13,728 nucleotides of DNA from NCBI GenBank assembly GCA_913062835.1, contig CAJXXD010000007.1, positions 1-13,728 of the forward strand. Reading direction: 5' to 3'. The DNA comes from an uncultured Gammaproteobacteria bacterium. GTDB taxonomy: Bacteria > Pseudomonadota > Gammaproteobacteria > Pseudomonadales > Litorivicinaceae. Below, piece by piece: positions 5,879 through 13,337 of this stretch (positions are counted from its first letter, which is position 1; each line of letters starts with the position of its first letter). The notes beneath the pieces were generated by a model that saw nothing but the letters and a program-made list of their open reading frames with translations, ran no database searches and was not told the DNA's origin. The position numbers were made by a program, and so were the translations under genes.

Positions 5879-6981
5879 TGTATGTGGCGGTAAAGGGCGG
5901 CGAGCGCGCTATCGAACAAGCACACACCCTGCTGGCAGAAATGAGACGCGGAGATCCGTCGGTTCCTGAACTGACGCTCGAGCAAATTCAGAACCAGATG
6001 AGTTTAGCGGTCGATCGGGTGATGAACGAAGGCTCCTTGTTTGACCCGGAGCTGGCTGCCTTGGCTATTAAGCAGGCGCAAGGCGACATGATCGAGGCCA
6101 TCTTCCTATTGAGGGCGTACCGGACGACCTTGCCAAGGCATGGCAACAGCACGCCGATACAAACCGGTCAAATGCGGATTATTCGTCGGATTTCAGCGGT
6201 CTTTAAGGACGTGCCTGGCGGTCAGTTGTTAGGGCCAACCTATGACTACACCCACCGCTTACTCGATTTCCAGTTGGCCGTAAATGCGGTCGACACGGAG
6301 GATGACGAGTCTGAGCCTGAGGTACCTACGGCGACCGAATCGGCTTCAGATGATTCAGAGCTGGCGGCTGTGTTGTCGATTCTTGAAAACGAGGGACTGG
6401 TCGAAGCACCGCCAGTTGGTGAGGCATCCGAGACCGATATCACGCGAACCCCGCTGGAATTCCCCGCAGATCGAGCCACACGCTTGCAAGCCTTGGCACG
6501 AGGAGATGAAGGGTTCGTGTTGGCGCTTGCCTATTCGACTCAGCGCGGATACGGACGAAATCATCCATTCGCTGGTGAAATTCGATCCGGTGCAGTGCCT
6601 TTGGCGATGGAAGTCGAAGAGCTCGGTTATGCCTTGCCGGTAGGCGAGTTGCTAATGACCGAATGCGAGATGATTAACCAGTTTGAAGGCAGTGCCGAGG
6701 TGCCGCCCACCTTCACTCGAGGCTATGGGCTGCAGGTCGGTTTGTCTGAACGAAAAGCCATGTCGATGGCGTTATTGGATCGGTCTTTGCGGACTCAAGA
6801 GTTCGATGAGGAAGTGGAATCGGCTGCACAAGACGAAGAGTTCGTGTTGGCCCATTGCGATAACGTAGAGGCTTGGGGATTTGTCAGCCACTTAAAACTG
6901 CCGCATTACGTCGACTTTCAAAGTGAACTCGAACTGATTCGCCGGCTTCGGGCACAACGCGAGGCGGATGGTGATGAGTGA
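5878..6981 (+). CDS. phnI: C-P lyase core complex subunit PhnI (nucleosidase component)
   Basis: A 367-residue PhnI, the subunit with nucleosidase activity that supports transfer of phosphonate to C1 of the ribose of ATP. The N-terminus MYVAVKGGE and the blocks ISAVFKDVPGGQLLGPTYDY (105-124), AYSTQRGYGRNHPFAGEI (218-235), GELLMTECEM (256-265) and FVSHLKLPHYVDFQ (335-348) are near identical to E. coli PhnI. H338 and H343 in the last block are spaced like the zinc-binding pair described for the PhnGHIJ complex. Between them and the N-terminal part lies a variable acidic, Ser-rich stretch (139-162), which accounts for the slightly greater length than E. coli (about 354). It starts in a TGATG overlap with phnH and ends 8 bases inside phnJ. 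Confidence 0.97.
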   Translation: MYVAVKGGERAIEQAHTLLAEMRRGDPSVPELTLEQIQNQMSLAVDRVMNEGSLFDPELAALAIKQAQGDMIEAIFLLRAYRTTLPRHGNSTPIQTGQMRIIRRISAVFKDVPGGQLLGPTYDYTHRLLDFQLAVNAVDTEDDESEPEVPTATESASDDSELAAVLSILENEGLVEAPPVGEASETDITRTPLEFPADRATRLQALARGDEGFVLALAYSTQRGYGRNHPFAGEIRSGAVPLAMEVEELGYALPVGELLMTECEMINQFEGSAEVPPTFTRGYGLQVGLSERKAMSMALLDRSLRTQEFDEEVESAAQDEEFVLAHCDNVEAWGFVSHLKLPHYVDFQSELELIRRLRAQREADGDE

Positions 6982-7816
6982 GTTGACCGGCTACAACTTT
7001 GCGTATTTGGACGAGCAGACGAAGCGGATGATTCGTCGAGGCTTGCTCAAGGCCGTTGCGGTGCCTGGGTTGCAGGTGCCCTTTGGGGGGCGTGAAATGC
7101 CTCTGCCCTACGGTTGGGGAACCGGTGGGATTCAGGTGACCGCCGCCATCATTGGCGACGATGATTGCTTGAAAGTAATTGACCAGGGCGCTGATGACAC
7201 CACCAATGCTGTCAGTATTCGTCGATTCTTTGCCAAGACCGCGCAAGTGGCGACTACCGAGGTCACCGAAGACGCAAGCATTATCCAAACGCGGCACCGC
7301 ATCCCCGAGACACCTTTGGTATCTGGGCAAATCCTCGTGTATCAGGTGCCCATTCCGGAGCCGTTGCGTTTCATTGAGCCGCGCGAGACCGAAACACGGA
7401 AAATGCACGCGCTCTCCGAGTATGGGGTGATGCATGTGAAGCTGTACGAGGACATCGCGCAATTTGGGCAGATCGCAACGGCCTATGCCTATCCTGTGAT
7501 GGTCAATGGGCGGTATGTCATGGATCCTTCGCCCATCCCCAAATTTGATAATCCAAAAATGCATCAAAACCCAGCGTTGCAGTTGTTTGGCGCAGGCCGT
7601 GAAAAACGTTTGTATGCGGTGCCTCCGTACACCGACGTCGTGTCTTTGGATTTTGAGGATCATCCGTTTGAGATCCAGCGCTGGGATGGTGTGTGTGAGC
7701 TGTGCGGTGCCGATGACACCTTCTTAGATGAAGTAGTGGTCGACGACCAGGGCGCACGGATGTTCGTGTGTTCAGATACGCACCATTGCCGAAGTCGTCG
7801 AGGTGAGGATGCGTGA
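6974..7816 (+). CDS. phnJ: C-P lyase catalytic subunit PhnJ (radical SAM)
   Basis: A 280-residue PhnJ, the 4Fe-4S radical SAM enzyme that breaks the C-P bond of 5-phosphoribosyl 1-phosphonate, giving the alkane (methane from methylphosphonate) and ribose cyclic phosphate. Cysteines are C241, C244, C266 and C272; these and G32, the proposed glycyl radical, fall at exactly the numbers I recall for E. coli PhnJ. That agreement, the start MSELTGYNF and a GAGG 9 bases upstream favour the ATG at 6974 over the ATG at 6968. Long blocks such as VPFGGREMPLPYGWGTGGI (35-53) and VIDQGADDTTNAVSIR (68-83) are almost unchanged from E. coli. All key residues are present, so the enzyme should be functional. 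It overlaps phnI and phnK by 8 bases each. Confidence 0.97.
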   Translation: MSELTGYNFAYLDEQTKRMIRRGLLKAVAVPGLQVPFGGREMPLPYGWGTGGIQVTAAIIGDDDCLKVIDQGADDTTNAVSIRRFFAKTAQVATTEVTEDASIIQTRHRIPETPLVSGQILVYQVPIPEPLRFIEPRETETRKMHALSEYGVMHVKLYEDIAQFGQIATAYAYPVMVNGRYVMDPSPIPKFDNPKMHQNPALQLFGAGREKRLYAVPPYTDVVSLDFEDHPFEIQRWDGVCELCGADDTFLDEVVVDDQGARMFVCSDTHHCRSRRGEDA

Positions 7817-8585
7817 GCCCATCTTAACGGCGCGGGATGTAACGCGGGAGTACGCGCCGGGCCAGGGGTGTCTTGGGGTCTCCTTAGATGTCTGGCCGGG
7901 TGAAGTGTTGGGCATCGTAGGCGAATCGGGGTCGGGTAAAAGTACCCTGCTTCGTTTGTTGTCCGGTCAAGAGTCTCCGGATTCGGGCACCCTGCAATTT
8001 ATCGATCGACATCAGACAGTTTGGGATCTTTGTAGTTCGAGCGAGAGTGATCTGCGCTATCTCGGTCGAACCGAATTCGGGATTATCCACCAAAACCCGC
8101 GCGATGGACTAAGACTCAGGATCTCAGCTGGCGGCAATATTGGTGAGCGACTGATGGGTGTGGGAGAGCGTCATTATGGCGATATCCGAGCCGAAGCCGA
8201 AAAGTGGCTGGCTGAGGTTGAGATTGATCCTTCACGCATCGATGACCGTCCCGCCGTGTTCAGCGGCGGGATGCAGCAGCGGTTGCAGATCGCCCGCAAT
8301 CTGGTGACCCACCCTAAGTTGGTGTTTATGGATGAGCCCACCGGCGGGCTAGACGTGTCTGTGCAGGCTAAGTTGCTCGATACCTTGAAGCGACTGGTGC
8401 ATGACCTCGGGATCTCGGTGGTGATCGTCACTCATGACATGGGGGTCGCACGACTTCTAGCCGATCGCTTACTGGTCATGAAGTCGGGCCAGGTGATCGA
8501 GTCTGGATTAACAGATCAGGTGCTGGATGACCCGCATGCGGCCTACACCCAGCAACTGGTTGCCTCAATTTTGCAGGTGAATTAA
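7809..8585 (+). CDS. phnK: C-P lyase complex ATP-binding cassette protein PhnK
   Basis: A 258-residue ABC-type ATPase with Walker [10 protein letters not shown] (38-46), Q-loop Q95, signature FSGGMQQR (151-158), Walker B LVFMDEP (171-177) and switch H209. In the C-P lyase system PhnK is not part of a transporter; it docks on PhnJ of the PhnGHIJ core, so its nucleotide cycle serves the lyase. Position between phnJ and phnL and the [15 protein letters not shown] start identify it. The ATG at 7809 follows GAGG by 5 bases and is preferred to a GTG at 7803. It overlaps phnJ by 8 bases and phnL by one (TAATG). Confidence 0.95.
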   Translation: MREPILTARDVTREYAPGQGCLGVSLDVWPGEVLGIVGESGSGKSTLLRLLSGQESPDSGTLQFIDRHQTVWDLCSSSESDLRYLGRTEFGIIHQNPRDGLRLRISAGGNIGERLMGVGERHYGDIRAEAEKWLAEVEIDPSRIDDRPAVFSGGMQQRLQIARNLVTHPKLVFMDEPTGGLDVSVQAKLLDTLKRLVHDLGISVVIVTHDMGVARLLADRLLVMKSGQVIESGLTDQVLDDPHAAYTQQLVASILQVN

Positions 8586-9277
8586 TGCGTCGTATCACGG
8601 TGTCAGAGGTCTCCAAGACTTTCACGCTGCACAATCAAGGCGGCACGGTATTACCGGTTCTCAACCGCATCAGTCTGCATGTGGATGCCGGCGAATTAGT
8701 GGTTTTGTCGGGTCCGTCTGGCTGCGGTAAAAGTACTTTATTAAAGATGCTATTTGGCAACTACTTGGCCGACCAAGGCTCGATTCTCATCGCGGGCGAT
8801 GAAGAGGAAGTGGACTTGGTGTCTGCACACCCTCACCAGGTATTAGAACTTCGCCGTCATACCTTGGGGTTTGTCAGTCAATTTTTGCGGGTGATTCCTC
8901 GGGTATCCACCTGGGACTTGGTCGCGGAACCCCTTGAGCGTCGGCAAATGGATCGGGAAGAGATTAATGAGCGGGTCAGTCGCATGCTGAGGCGGCTCAA
9001 TTTGCCAGAACGACTGTGGACTTTGGCGCCGGCCACCTTCTCAGGGGGGGAACAGCAGCGGGTCAATATTGCGCGCAGCATGATTGTTCATTACCCCATT
9101 TTATTGCTCGATGAGCCGACCGCCTCGCTTGACGCGAGGAATCGCGACGTGGTGGCCGAGATGGTGCAGGAGGCTCGCGCTCAAGGATCGGCCTTAGTTG
9201 GAATTTTTCACGATGACGAGTTGCGAGGCCGCTTGGCGGATCGCCTAGTAATGTTGGAGGCAACACAGTGCGTATGA
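8585..9277 (+). CDS. phnL: C-P lyase complex ATP-binding cassette protein PhnL
   Basis: A 230-residue ABC-type ATPase with Walker [10 protein letters not shown] (43-51), Q99, signature FSGGEQQR (152-159), Walker [13 protein letters not shown] (172-183) and H209-D210. PhnL is needed with PhnGHI for making the ribosyl phosphonate and associates with the core complex together with PhnK. It is distinguished from PhnK and from a LolD-like exporter ATPase by its place in the operon and by features such as [20 protein letters not shown] (94-113). Length is close to the usual 226. It starts at the TAATG overlap with phnK and ends 10 bases inside phnM. Confidence 0.95.
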   Translation: MRRITVSEVSKTFTLHNQGGTVLPVLNRISLHVDAGELVVLSGPSGCGKSTLLKMLFGNYLADQGSILIAGDEEEVDLVSAHPHQVLELRRHTLGFVSQFLRVIPRVSTWDLVAEPLERRQMDREEINERVSRMLRRLNLPERLWTLAPATFSGGEQQRVNIARSMIVHYPILLLDEPTASLDARNRDVVAEMVQEARAQGSALVGIFHDDELRGRLADRLVMLEATQCV

Positions 9278-10413
9278 GAATTGCAGGTCGCCAAGTCCTG
9301 ATAGAGGGCGTGTTTCAGCCAGCCACCCTAACCATTGAAGATGGCATGATCGTCGCGATCAGTGATTCTGTCGAGTCTGGACCGGACGTGGTCGATGCCG
9401 GTCATCGCTGGGTGATCCCTGGGTTGATTGAGCTCCATACAGACAACCATGAAAAATATTTTGAGCCACGCCCGGGGGTCAATTGGCCTCATATGAATGC
9501 GTTGATTACTCACGATGCGCAATTGGCGACCTCTGGGATTACGACCGTGTTTGACGCGATCGCAATCGGCTACGGGTTTGGTGAAGCCAGTGCGGTCCGT
9601 GAGCGCATTGCCGCCGAGTCGATCCAAACCCTACTGGATGTGCGCCAGCAAAATATTTTTCGAGTGGATCACCATGTCCATCTTCGCTGTGAGTGTTCGT
9701 GTGAGGGCACAGACACGTATTTCCAGCGCTGGGCAGGTGTGGATGGTGTGAACTTGGTGTCCTTAATGGACCATGCGCCAGGACAACGGCAGTTTGCATC
9801 AATCGAAAAATACCGCGAGTACAACCAAAAGAAATACGGGTACTCAGATGCTGAGTTTGAGGTCATCATGGCTGATCATGCTGCGGCCGCTGAACAGTTT
9901 TCAGGGCCTAACCGCGAAGCGATCGCAGCGCTTTGCACAACCCATGGCATTGCCTTGGCTTCCCACGACGATGCGACGGTTGATCATGTGAATGAGTCGA
10001 TTGCACTAGGCTGTTCTTTGGCGGAGTTTCCGACCACGATGGAAGCTGGAGAAGCGAGTCATGCTGCAGGGCTTCACGTGATGATGGGTGCACCCAACGT
10101 GATTCGAGGTGGATCTCATTCTGGGAATGTGGCGGCCAAAGACTTCGCTGCGAAGGGATGGCTCGACGTGTTGTCGTCTGATTATTACCCGACGGCGTTG
10201 CTGCCTGCCGCCGTGAAATTGACAGAATCTGATATGGGACTGTCCTTGGCTGAAGCAGTGGCGACGGTCACCTCGAATCCAGCGAAAGCGGCACGTTTGA
10301 ATGATCGTGGCGAGTTGGCGGAGGGTTATCGTGGGGATGTGGTGTTGGCCGAAATTGATCAGCACGGTGCGCGAGTCTCCGAAACCTACGTTGCCGGCCG
10401 GCGCGTATTCTGA
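9268..10413 (+). CDS. phnM: Ribosyl triphosphate phosphonate diphosphatase PhnM
   Basis: A 381-residue amidohydrolase-superfamily enzyme that removes diphosphate from ribosyl 1-phosphonate 5-triphosphate, giving the PhnJ substrate. Metal-site motifs visible are ELHTDN (55-60), HLRCE (138-142), SLMDH (165-169), ASHDDA (231-236) and LSSDYYP (302-308); GAPN and GGSHSGN (274-287) are typical of PhnM. Length matches the E. coli protein (378). The GTG at 9268 is chosen because GGAGG ends 7 bases upstream; the ATG at 9274 has a 13-base gap, although it would make an ATGA overlap with phnL. A one-base TGATG overlap joins it to phnN. Confidence 0.95.
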   Translation: MRMRIAGRQVLIEGVFQPATLTIEDGMIVAISDSVESGPDVVDAGHRWVIPGLIELHTDNHEKYFEPRPGVNWPHMNALITHDAQLATSGITTVFDAIAIGYGFGEASAVRERIAAESIQTLLDVRQQNIFRVDHHVHLRCECSCEGTDTYFQRWAGVDGVNLVSLMDHAPGQRQFASIEKYREYNQKKYGYSDAEFEVIMADHAAAAEQFSGPNREAIAALCTTHGIALASHDDATVDHVNESIALGCSLAEFPTTMEAGEASHAAGLHVMMGAPNVIRGGSHSGNVAAKDFAAKGWLDVLSSDYYPTALLPAAVKLTESDMGLSLAEAVATVTSNPAKAARLNDRGELAEGYRGDVVLAEIDQHGARVSETYVAGRRVF

Positions 10414-10943
10414 TGAAACCGGATTTGTTCTATCTCTGCGCACCCTCTGGGGCAGGGAAGGATGCATTTCTAACGGCATTGAAACAGCAAGCAGGCGCAC
10501 CCCATGTGGTGGTGCGCACTATTACGCGCCCTGCGGATCCATCGGAACAGTCCGAAGCAGTCTCAGAAATGGAGTTTTTGAACCTGAAGACGCGGGGTCA
10601 GTTTGCTTTGGACTGGTCAGCCAATGGATTTCACTATGGAATTCGGGTGAGCGAATTGAATTCACATCCGGCAGCCATCTTGAATGGGTCTCGGGTGTAT
10701 TGGCCCACCGCACGTTCGAGATTGCCTCACTTGAAGCTCGTGACTATTGAAGTGCCGGATGCCATCTTAAAGCATCGACTGGAGGCGCGAGGACGGGAGT
10801 CTGAATTTGAAATCCACGCGCGCCTGAGGCGCAATCGAGAGTTGGCCGGTGCCTTAGCAGAAGAGCGGCCGTACTTAACGCTGATCAACGACGGGACGCC
10901 CGAGGATATGGCGATTGCATTTATGGAGCACATTCGATGCTGA
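10413..10943 (+). CDS. phnN: Ribose 1,5-bisphosphate phosphokinase PhnN
   Basis: A 176-residue guanylate-kinase-like P-loop enzyme that phosphorylates ribose 1,5-bisphosphate to PRPP, returning the sugar from C-P lyase to nucleotide synthesis. The P-loop is PSGAGKD (11-17); TRPAD (38-42) lies where guanylate kinases bind phosphate, and HRLEARGRES (121-130) resembles the lid region. Length is slightly below the E. coli protein (185). It starts in TGATG overlap with phnM and ends 7 bases inside phnP. In E. coli phnO separates phnN and phnP; here nothing does. Confidence 0.92.
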   Translation: MKPDLFYLCAPSGAGKDAFLTALKQQAGAPHVVVRTITRPADPSEQSEAVSEMEFLNLKTRGQFALDWSANGFHYGIRVSELNSHPAAILNGSRVYWPTARSRLPHLKLVTIEVPDAILKHRLEARGRESEFEIHARLRRNRELAGALAEERPYLTLINDGTPEDMAIAFMEHIRC

Positions 10944-11692
10944 TGCGACTGCTGGGTACAGGCAATGCGCCACAAATTCCGGTGTATGGGTGTCGTTGCC
11001 GTGCGTGCTCGCGAGCGCGCGTTGATGAAAACTTTAGGCGGCGGCCAGCCTCTGCTGAAATTCAGACGTCCCAGGGTCGTTTTTTATTGGATGCCGGCCG
11101 TACAGATTTGGCGGATTGGGTTGATCCCACTAGCTTGCAGGGCATCGTGTTGACCCATTACCACATGGATCATGTCGCGGGTTTGTTTCATCTTCGATGG
11201 GGTGCGGTGGATCCCATTCCGGTGTTTGGTCCGCCCGACCCCCAGGGGTGCGATGACCTTCACACGCACTCAGGGTGTTTGGATTTTTCGCACACCTTGA
11301 CCGCTTATGAGCCTCGGGTGTTATCGGACGAGCTGACGGTGATCCCGGTGCCAATCAAACACTCAAAAATGACCTTCGGCTATGTCTTAAAAGGCCGGCG
11401 AGAATCGGTGGTGTATTTGAGCGATTGCGATGGCATCGGGCCTGAGTCGATGGCCTGCATTCAAGCCGCCGAGCCTAAGGTCGTGATCGTGGATTGCACC
11501 TATCCCCCCGGTCCCGCACGGAATCATTTAAGCCTCGATCGGGCCGTGGAGTTGCATCGGGAATTGAAGGCTCCTTGGTTGTACCTAACGCACATCGGTC
11601 ACGACTTGGAAAACCACTTGATGGATCAACCCTTACCGGCTGACGGTCAAATCATCGTTGCCCGCGACGGAATGACTCTGACCATCGACTAA
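10937..11692 (+). CDS. phnP: Phosphoribosyl 1,2-cyclic phosphate phosphodiesterase PhnP
   Basis: A 251-residue metallo-beta-lactamase-fold enzyme that opens ribose 1,2-cyclic 5-bisphosphate, the product of PhnJ, to ribose 1,5-bisphosphate for PhnN. The catalytic motif is THYHMDH (73-79), with other likely ligands H142, D163 and H219 or H222. C19, C21 and C24 near the N-terminus match the extra structural zinc site of E. coli PhnP. LFHLRWG...PIPVFGPPD (83-101) and HSKMTFGY (142-149) are strongly conserved. GGAG stands 8 bases before the ATG at 10937, which overlaps phnN by 7 bases. The stop is followed after only 11 bases by the olsB Pho array; no terminator is visible, so read-through into olsBA is possible. 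Confidence 0.95.
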   Translation: MLMRLLGTGNAPQIPVYGCRCRACSRARVDENFRRRPASAEIQTSQGRFLLDAGRTDLADWVDPTSLQGIVLTHYHMDHVAGLFHLRWGAVDPIPVFGPPDPQGCDDLHTHSGCLDFSHTLTAYEPRVLSDELTVIPVPIKHSKMTFGYVLKGRRESVVYLSDCDGIGPESMACIQAAEPKVVIVDCTYPPGPARNHLSLDRAVELHRELKAPWLYLTHIGHDLENHLMDQPLPADGQIIVARDGMTLTID

Positions 11693-11703
11693 AGGTCGAA
11701 ACG

Positions 11704-11759
11704 CTGTCACAAAACTGTCATTATTTGTTCATAGAACCGTCTTTCTTGCGTCATAGACT
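11704..11759 (+). promoter_or_regulatory. Strong five-unit Pho-box promoter of olsBA
   Basis: Five 7-base units with 4-base spacers, an exact 11-bp period: CTGTCAC (11704-11710), CTGTCAT (11715-11721), TGTTCAT (11726-11732), CCGTCTT (11737-11743) and GCGTCAT (11748-11754). The first two are perfect PhoB half-sites separated by AAAA. TAGACT (11754-11759), 4/6 to the -10 consensus, begins 10 bases after the fourth unit. A start near 11766 leaves a leader of about 20 bases with AAGGA before the ATG at 11785. This is the clearest Pho box in the window. Confidence 0.88.
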
Positions 11760-11784
11760 GTAAAAAACTGCCAAGGAATTATGC

Positions 11785-12579
11785 ATGTCGTCGATGGAAT
11801 TGAACCGCAGTCAAGGCTTCTCTGTTCGGTTAGCGTCCACCCCTGAAGAGATCGAGCGCACCCAACGGCTCCGCTACGATGTGTTTGCCACAGAAATGGG
11901 GGCCCAGGTTCAGACCAGTCGTCCCGGGGTAGAGTGGGACGAGTTTGATGCCCATTGTGAGCACCTGTTGGTTGAAGAGTTGGCCACCGGTCGTATTGTC
12001 GCTTCCACCCGGTTATTACGTCGCGCGCAGGCTGAGCAGATTGGTCGCTTCTATTCAGAATCTGAATTCAATGCCGAGTTCATTTCCTCGCTCGAGGGCG
12101 AGGTGGTGGAACTCGGACGTACGTGTGTCCATGTCGATTTTAGAAGCGGCGGCGGCATCATGTTGTTGTGGAGTGGCATCGCCCAGCTCATGAAAGGATG
12201 GGATATTGATTACCTGTTGGGTTGCGCGAGTGTGCCTTGCCGCGATGAGGGGCAGTTGGTTCAAACATTGATGTCGAACTTGCGAAGCAACCACTTAAGC
12301 CCGGAGCATCTTCGTGCGACGCCTCGAATCCCGGTTGCTCGTGGCGATTACCCCGAACTGTCTGGCGCGATCATGCCCCCTTTGCTTAAAGCCTATCTTC
12401 GCCTTGGCGCTTGGGTGTGTGGCGAGCCGAGTTTTGATGAAGAGTTCGGCGTAGCGGACTTGATGGTGATTTTGGATATGCGTGAATTGAATCACCGCTA
12501 CTTCAAACACTTCCTTGGGCGTGAATCCAAGGCTGCCGATGCGGTCACTAAGACGCCTTCTGTGGCGGCGACTGCGTGA
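11785..12579 (+). CDS. olsB: L-ornithine N(alpha)-acyltransferase OlsB
   Basis: A 264-residue GNAT-fold acyltransferase of the OlsB family, which transfers a 3-hydroxyacyl group from acyl-ACP to ornithine to make lyso-ornithine lipid, the first step to a phosphorus-free membrane lipid. Family blocks are LRYDVFATEMGA (29-40), EFDAHCEHLLV (53-63), the core VVELGRTCVH (107-116) and PPLLKAYLRLGAWVCGEPS (198-216), ending in FGVADLMVILDM. AAGGA lies 7 bases before the ATG. It overlaps olsA by 4 bases (GTGA) and has a strong Pho-box array upstream, as expected for a phosphate-starvation lipid gene. Related hemolysin-type or other GNAT acyltransferases share the fold, but pairing with an OlsA-like gene supports this call. 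Confidence 0.9.
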   Translation: MSSMELNRSQGFSVRLASTPEEIERTQRLRYDVFATEMGAQVQTSRPGVEWDEFDAHCEHLLVEELATGRIVASTRLLRRAQAEQIGRFYSESEFNAEFISSLEGEVVELGRTCVHVDFRSGGGIMLLWSGIAQLMKGWDIDYLLGCASVPCRDEGQLVQTLMSNLRSNHLSPEHLRATPRIPVARGDYPELSGAIMPPLLKAYLRLGAWVCGEPSFDEEFGVADLMVILDMRELNHRYFKHFLGRESKAADAVTKTPSVAATA

Positions 12580-13337
12580 AGCTGATTCGGATCATTTGGC
12601 ATATGGTGTCCGGTATTTGGACACTGAATCGTTTGGCTAAACGCGGTGACCCACGCCTGACAAAACGTCGCATTCAGTTATGGCATCGGAAAGCGTTACA
12701 CAATTTTGGTATCGAGCGGGTACTCGTAGGACAGGTGCCGGAAGGCCCTTGTTTGATTGTGTCTAACCACCTCTCATGGATCGACATTTTGATGATCGGT
12801 TCTGTTTTGAATGTCCGGTTTTTATCCAAAGCGGAGGTGGCTGACTGGCCGATCGTCGGTCGACTCGCCACAGGCGCGGGAACCTTGTACGTGAATCGTG
12901 GCGATCGTCGTTCAGCCGATTTGGCGTTGAATGCCATTGCCGATGCGCTGGCTCAAGGCGATCGTGTGGTGGTGTTCCCGGAAGGTACATCCACCCGTGG
13001 TCCGATGCCCATTAAATTCCGCAGCCGGCTAATAGAAGCCGCTCGGCGAGCCGGGGTTCCGGTCGTTCCGATGGCGCTGAGTTATCACGGGCCGGGTAAA
13101 GAACTTGCATCCTATGCAGGCGATGACGACTTCGTTTCGCACATGACACGTTTGTCGCAAGCGCCCTTTATCCGGGGGCGTGTGGCCATCGGTCAGCCCA
13201 TCGAGGTCGATGAGTCGGCCGCGGTCATCGCGAGAGAGGCCCAGGGTCAAGTAGAATCCATGTTGGCGCCTGTGGTGGTCGAGCGAGCTGAGGCGGTCAG
13301 CTCAGCGCCCCAAAATTTATGTCTCGCGTCGAACTGA
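12576..13337 (+). CDS. olsA: Lyso-ornithine lipid O-acyltransferase OlsA (PlsC family)
   Basis: A 253-residue PlsC-type acyltransferase with the catalytic HX4D motif in SNHLSWID (H65, D70), the acceptor-binding motif FPEGTS (134-139) and the VPVVPMALSY strand (161-170). It would acylate the 3-hydroxyl of lyso-ornithine lipid to complete ornithine lipid at the inner membrane; a hydrophobic N-terminal segment (about 3-17) may anchor it. Motifs alone do not separate OlsA from 1-acylglycerol-3-phosphate acyltransferase; the GTGA overlap with olsB and shared Pho promoter make OlsA the best call. The GTG start has no clear Shine-Dalgarno, so translation is probably coupled to olsB. The 3' end overlaps the convergent asparaginase gene by 21 bases. 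Confidence 0.86.
   Translation: MKLIRIIWHMVSGIWTLNRLAKRGDPRLTKRRIQLWHRKALHNFGIERVLVGQVPEGPCLIVSNHLSWIDILMIGSVLNVRFLSKAEVADWPIVGRLATGAGTLYVNRGDRRSADLALNAIADALAQGDRVVVFPEGTSTRGPMPIKFRSRLIEAARRAGVPVVPMALSYHGPGKELASYAGDDDFVSHMTRLSQAPFIRGRVAIGQPIEVDESAAVIAREAQGQVESMLAPVVVERAEAVSSAPQNLCLASN

Noticed and set aside
6884..7663. Long minus-strand open frame opposite phnI and phnJ
   Set aside because: phnJ is almost identical in blocks to E. coli PhnJ, so the antisense frame is a shadow of its codon bias.
7809..9277. The two ABC ATPases as part of a phosphonate importer
   Set aside because: No permease or binding protein accompanies them; position and motifs identify PhnK and PhnL, which work with the lyase core.
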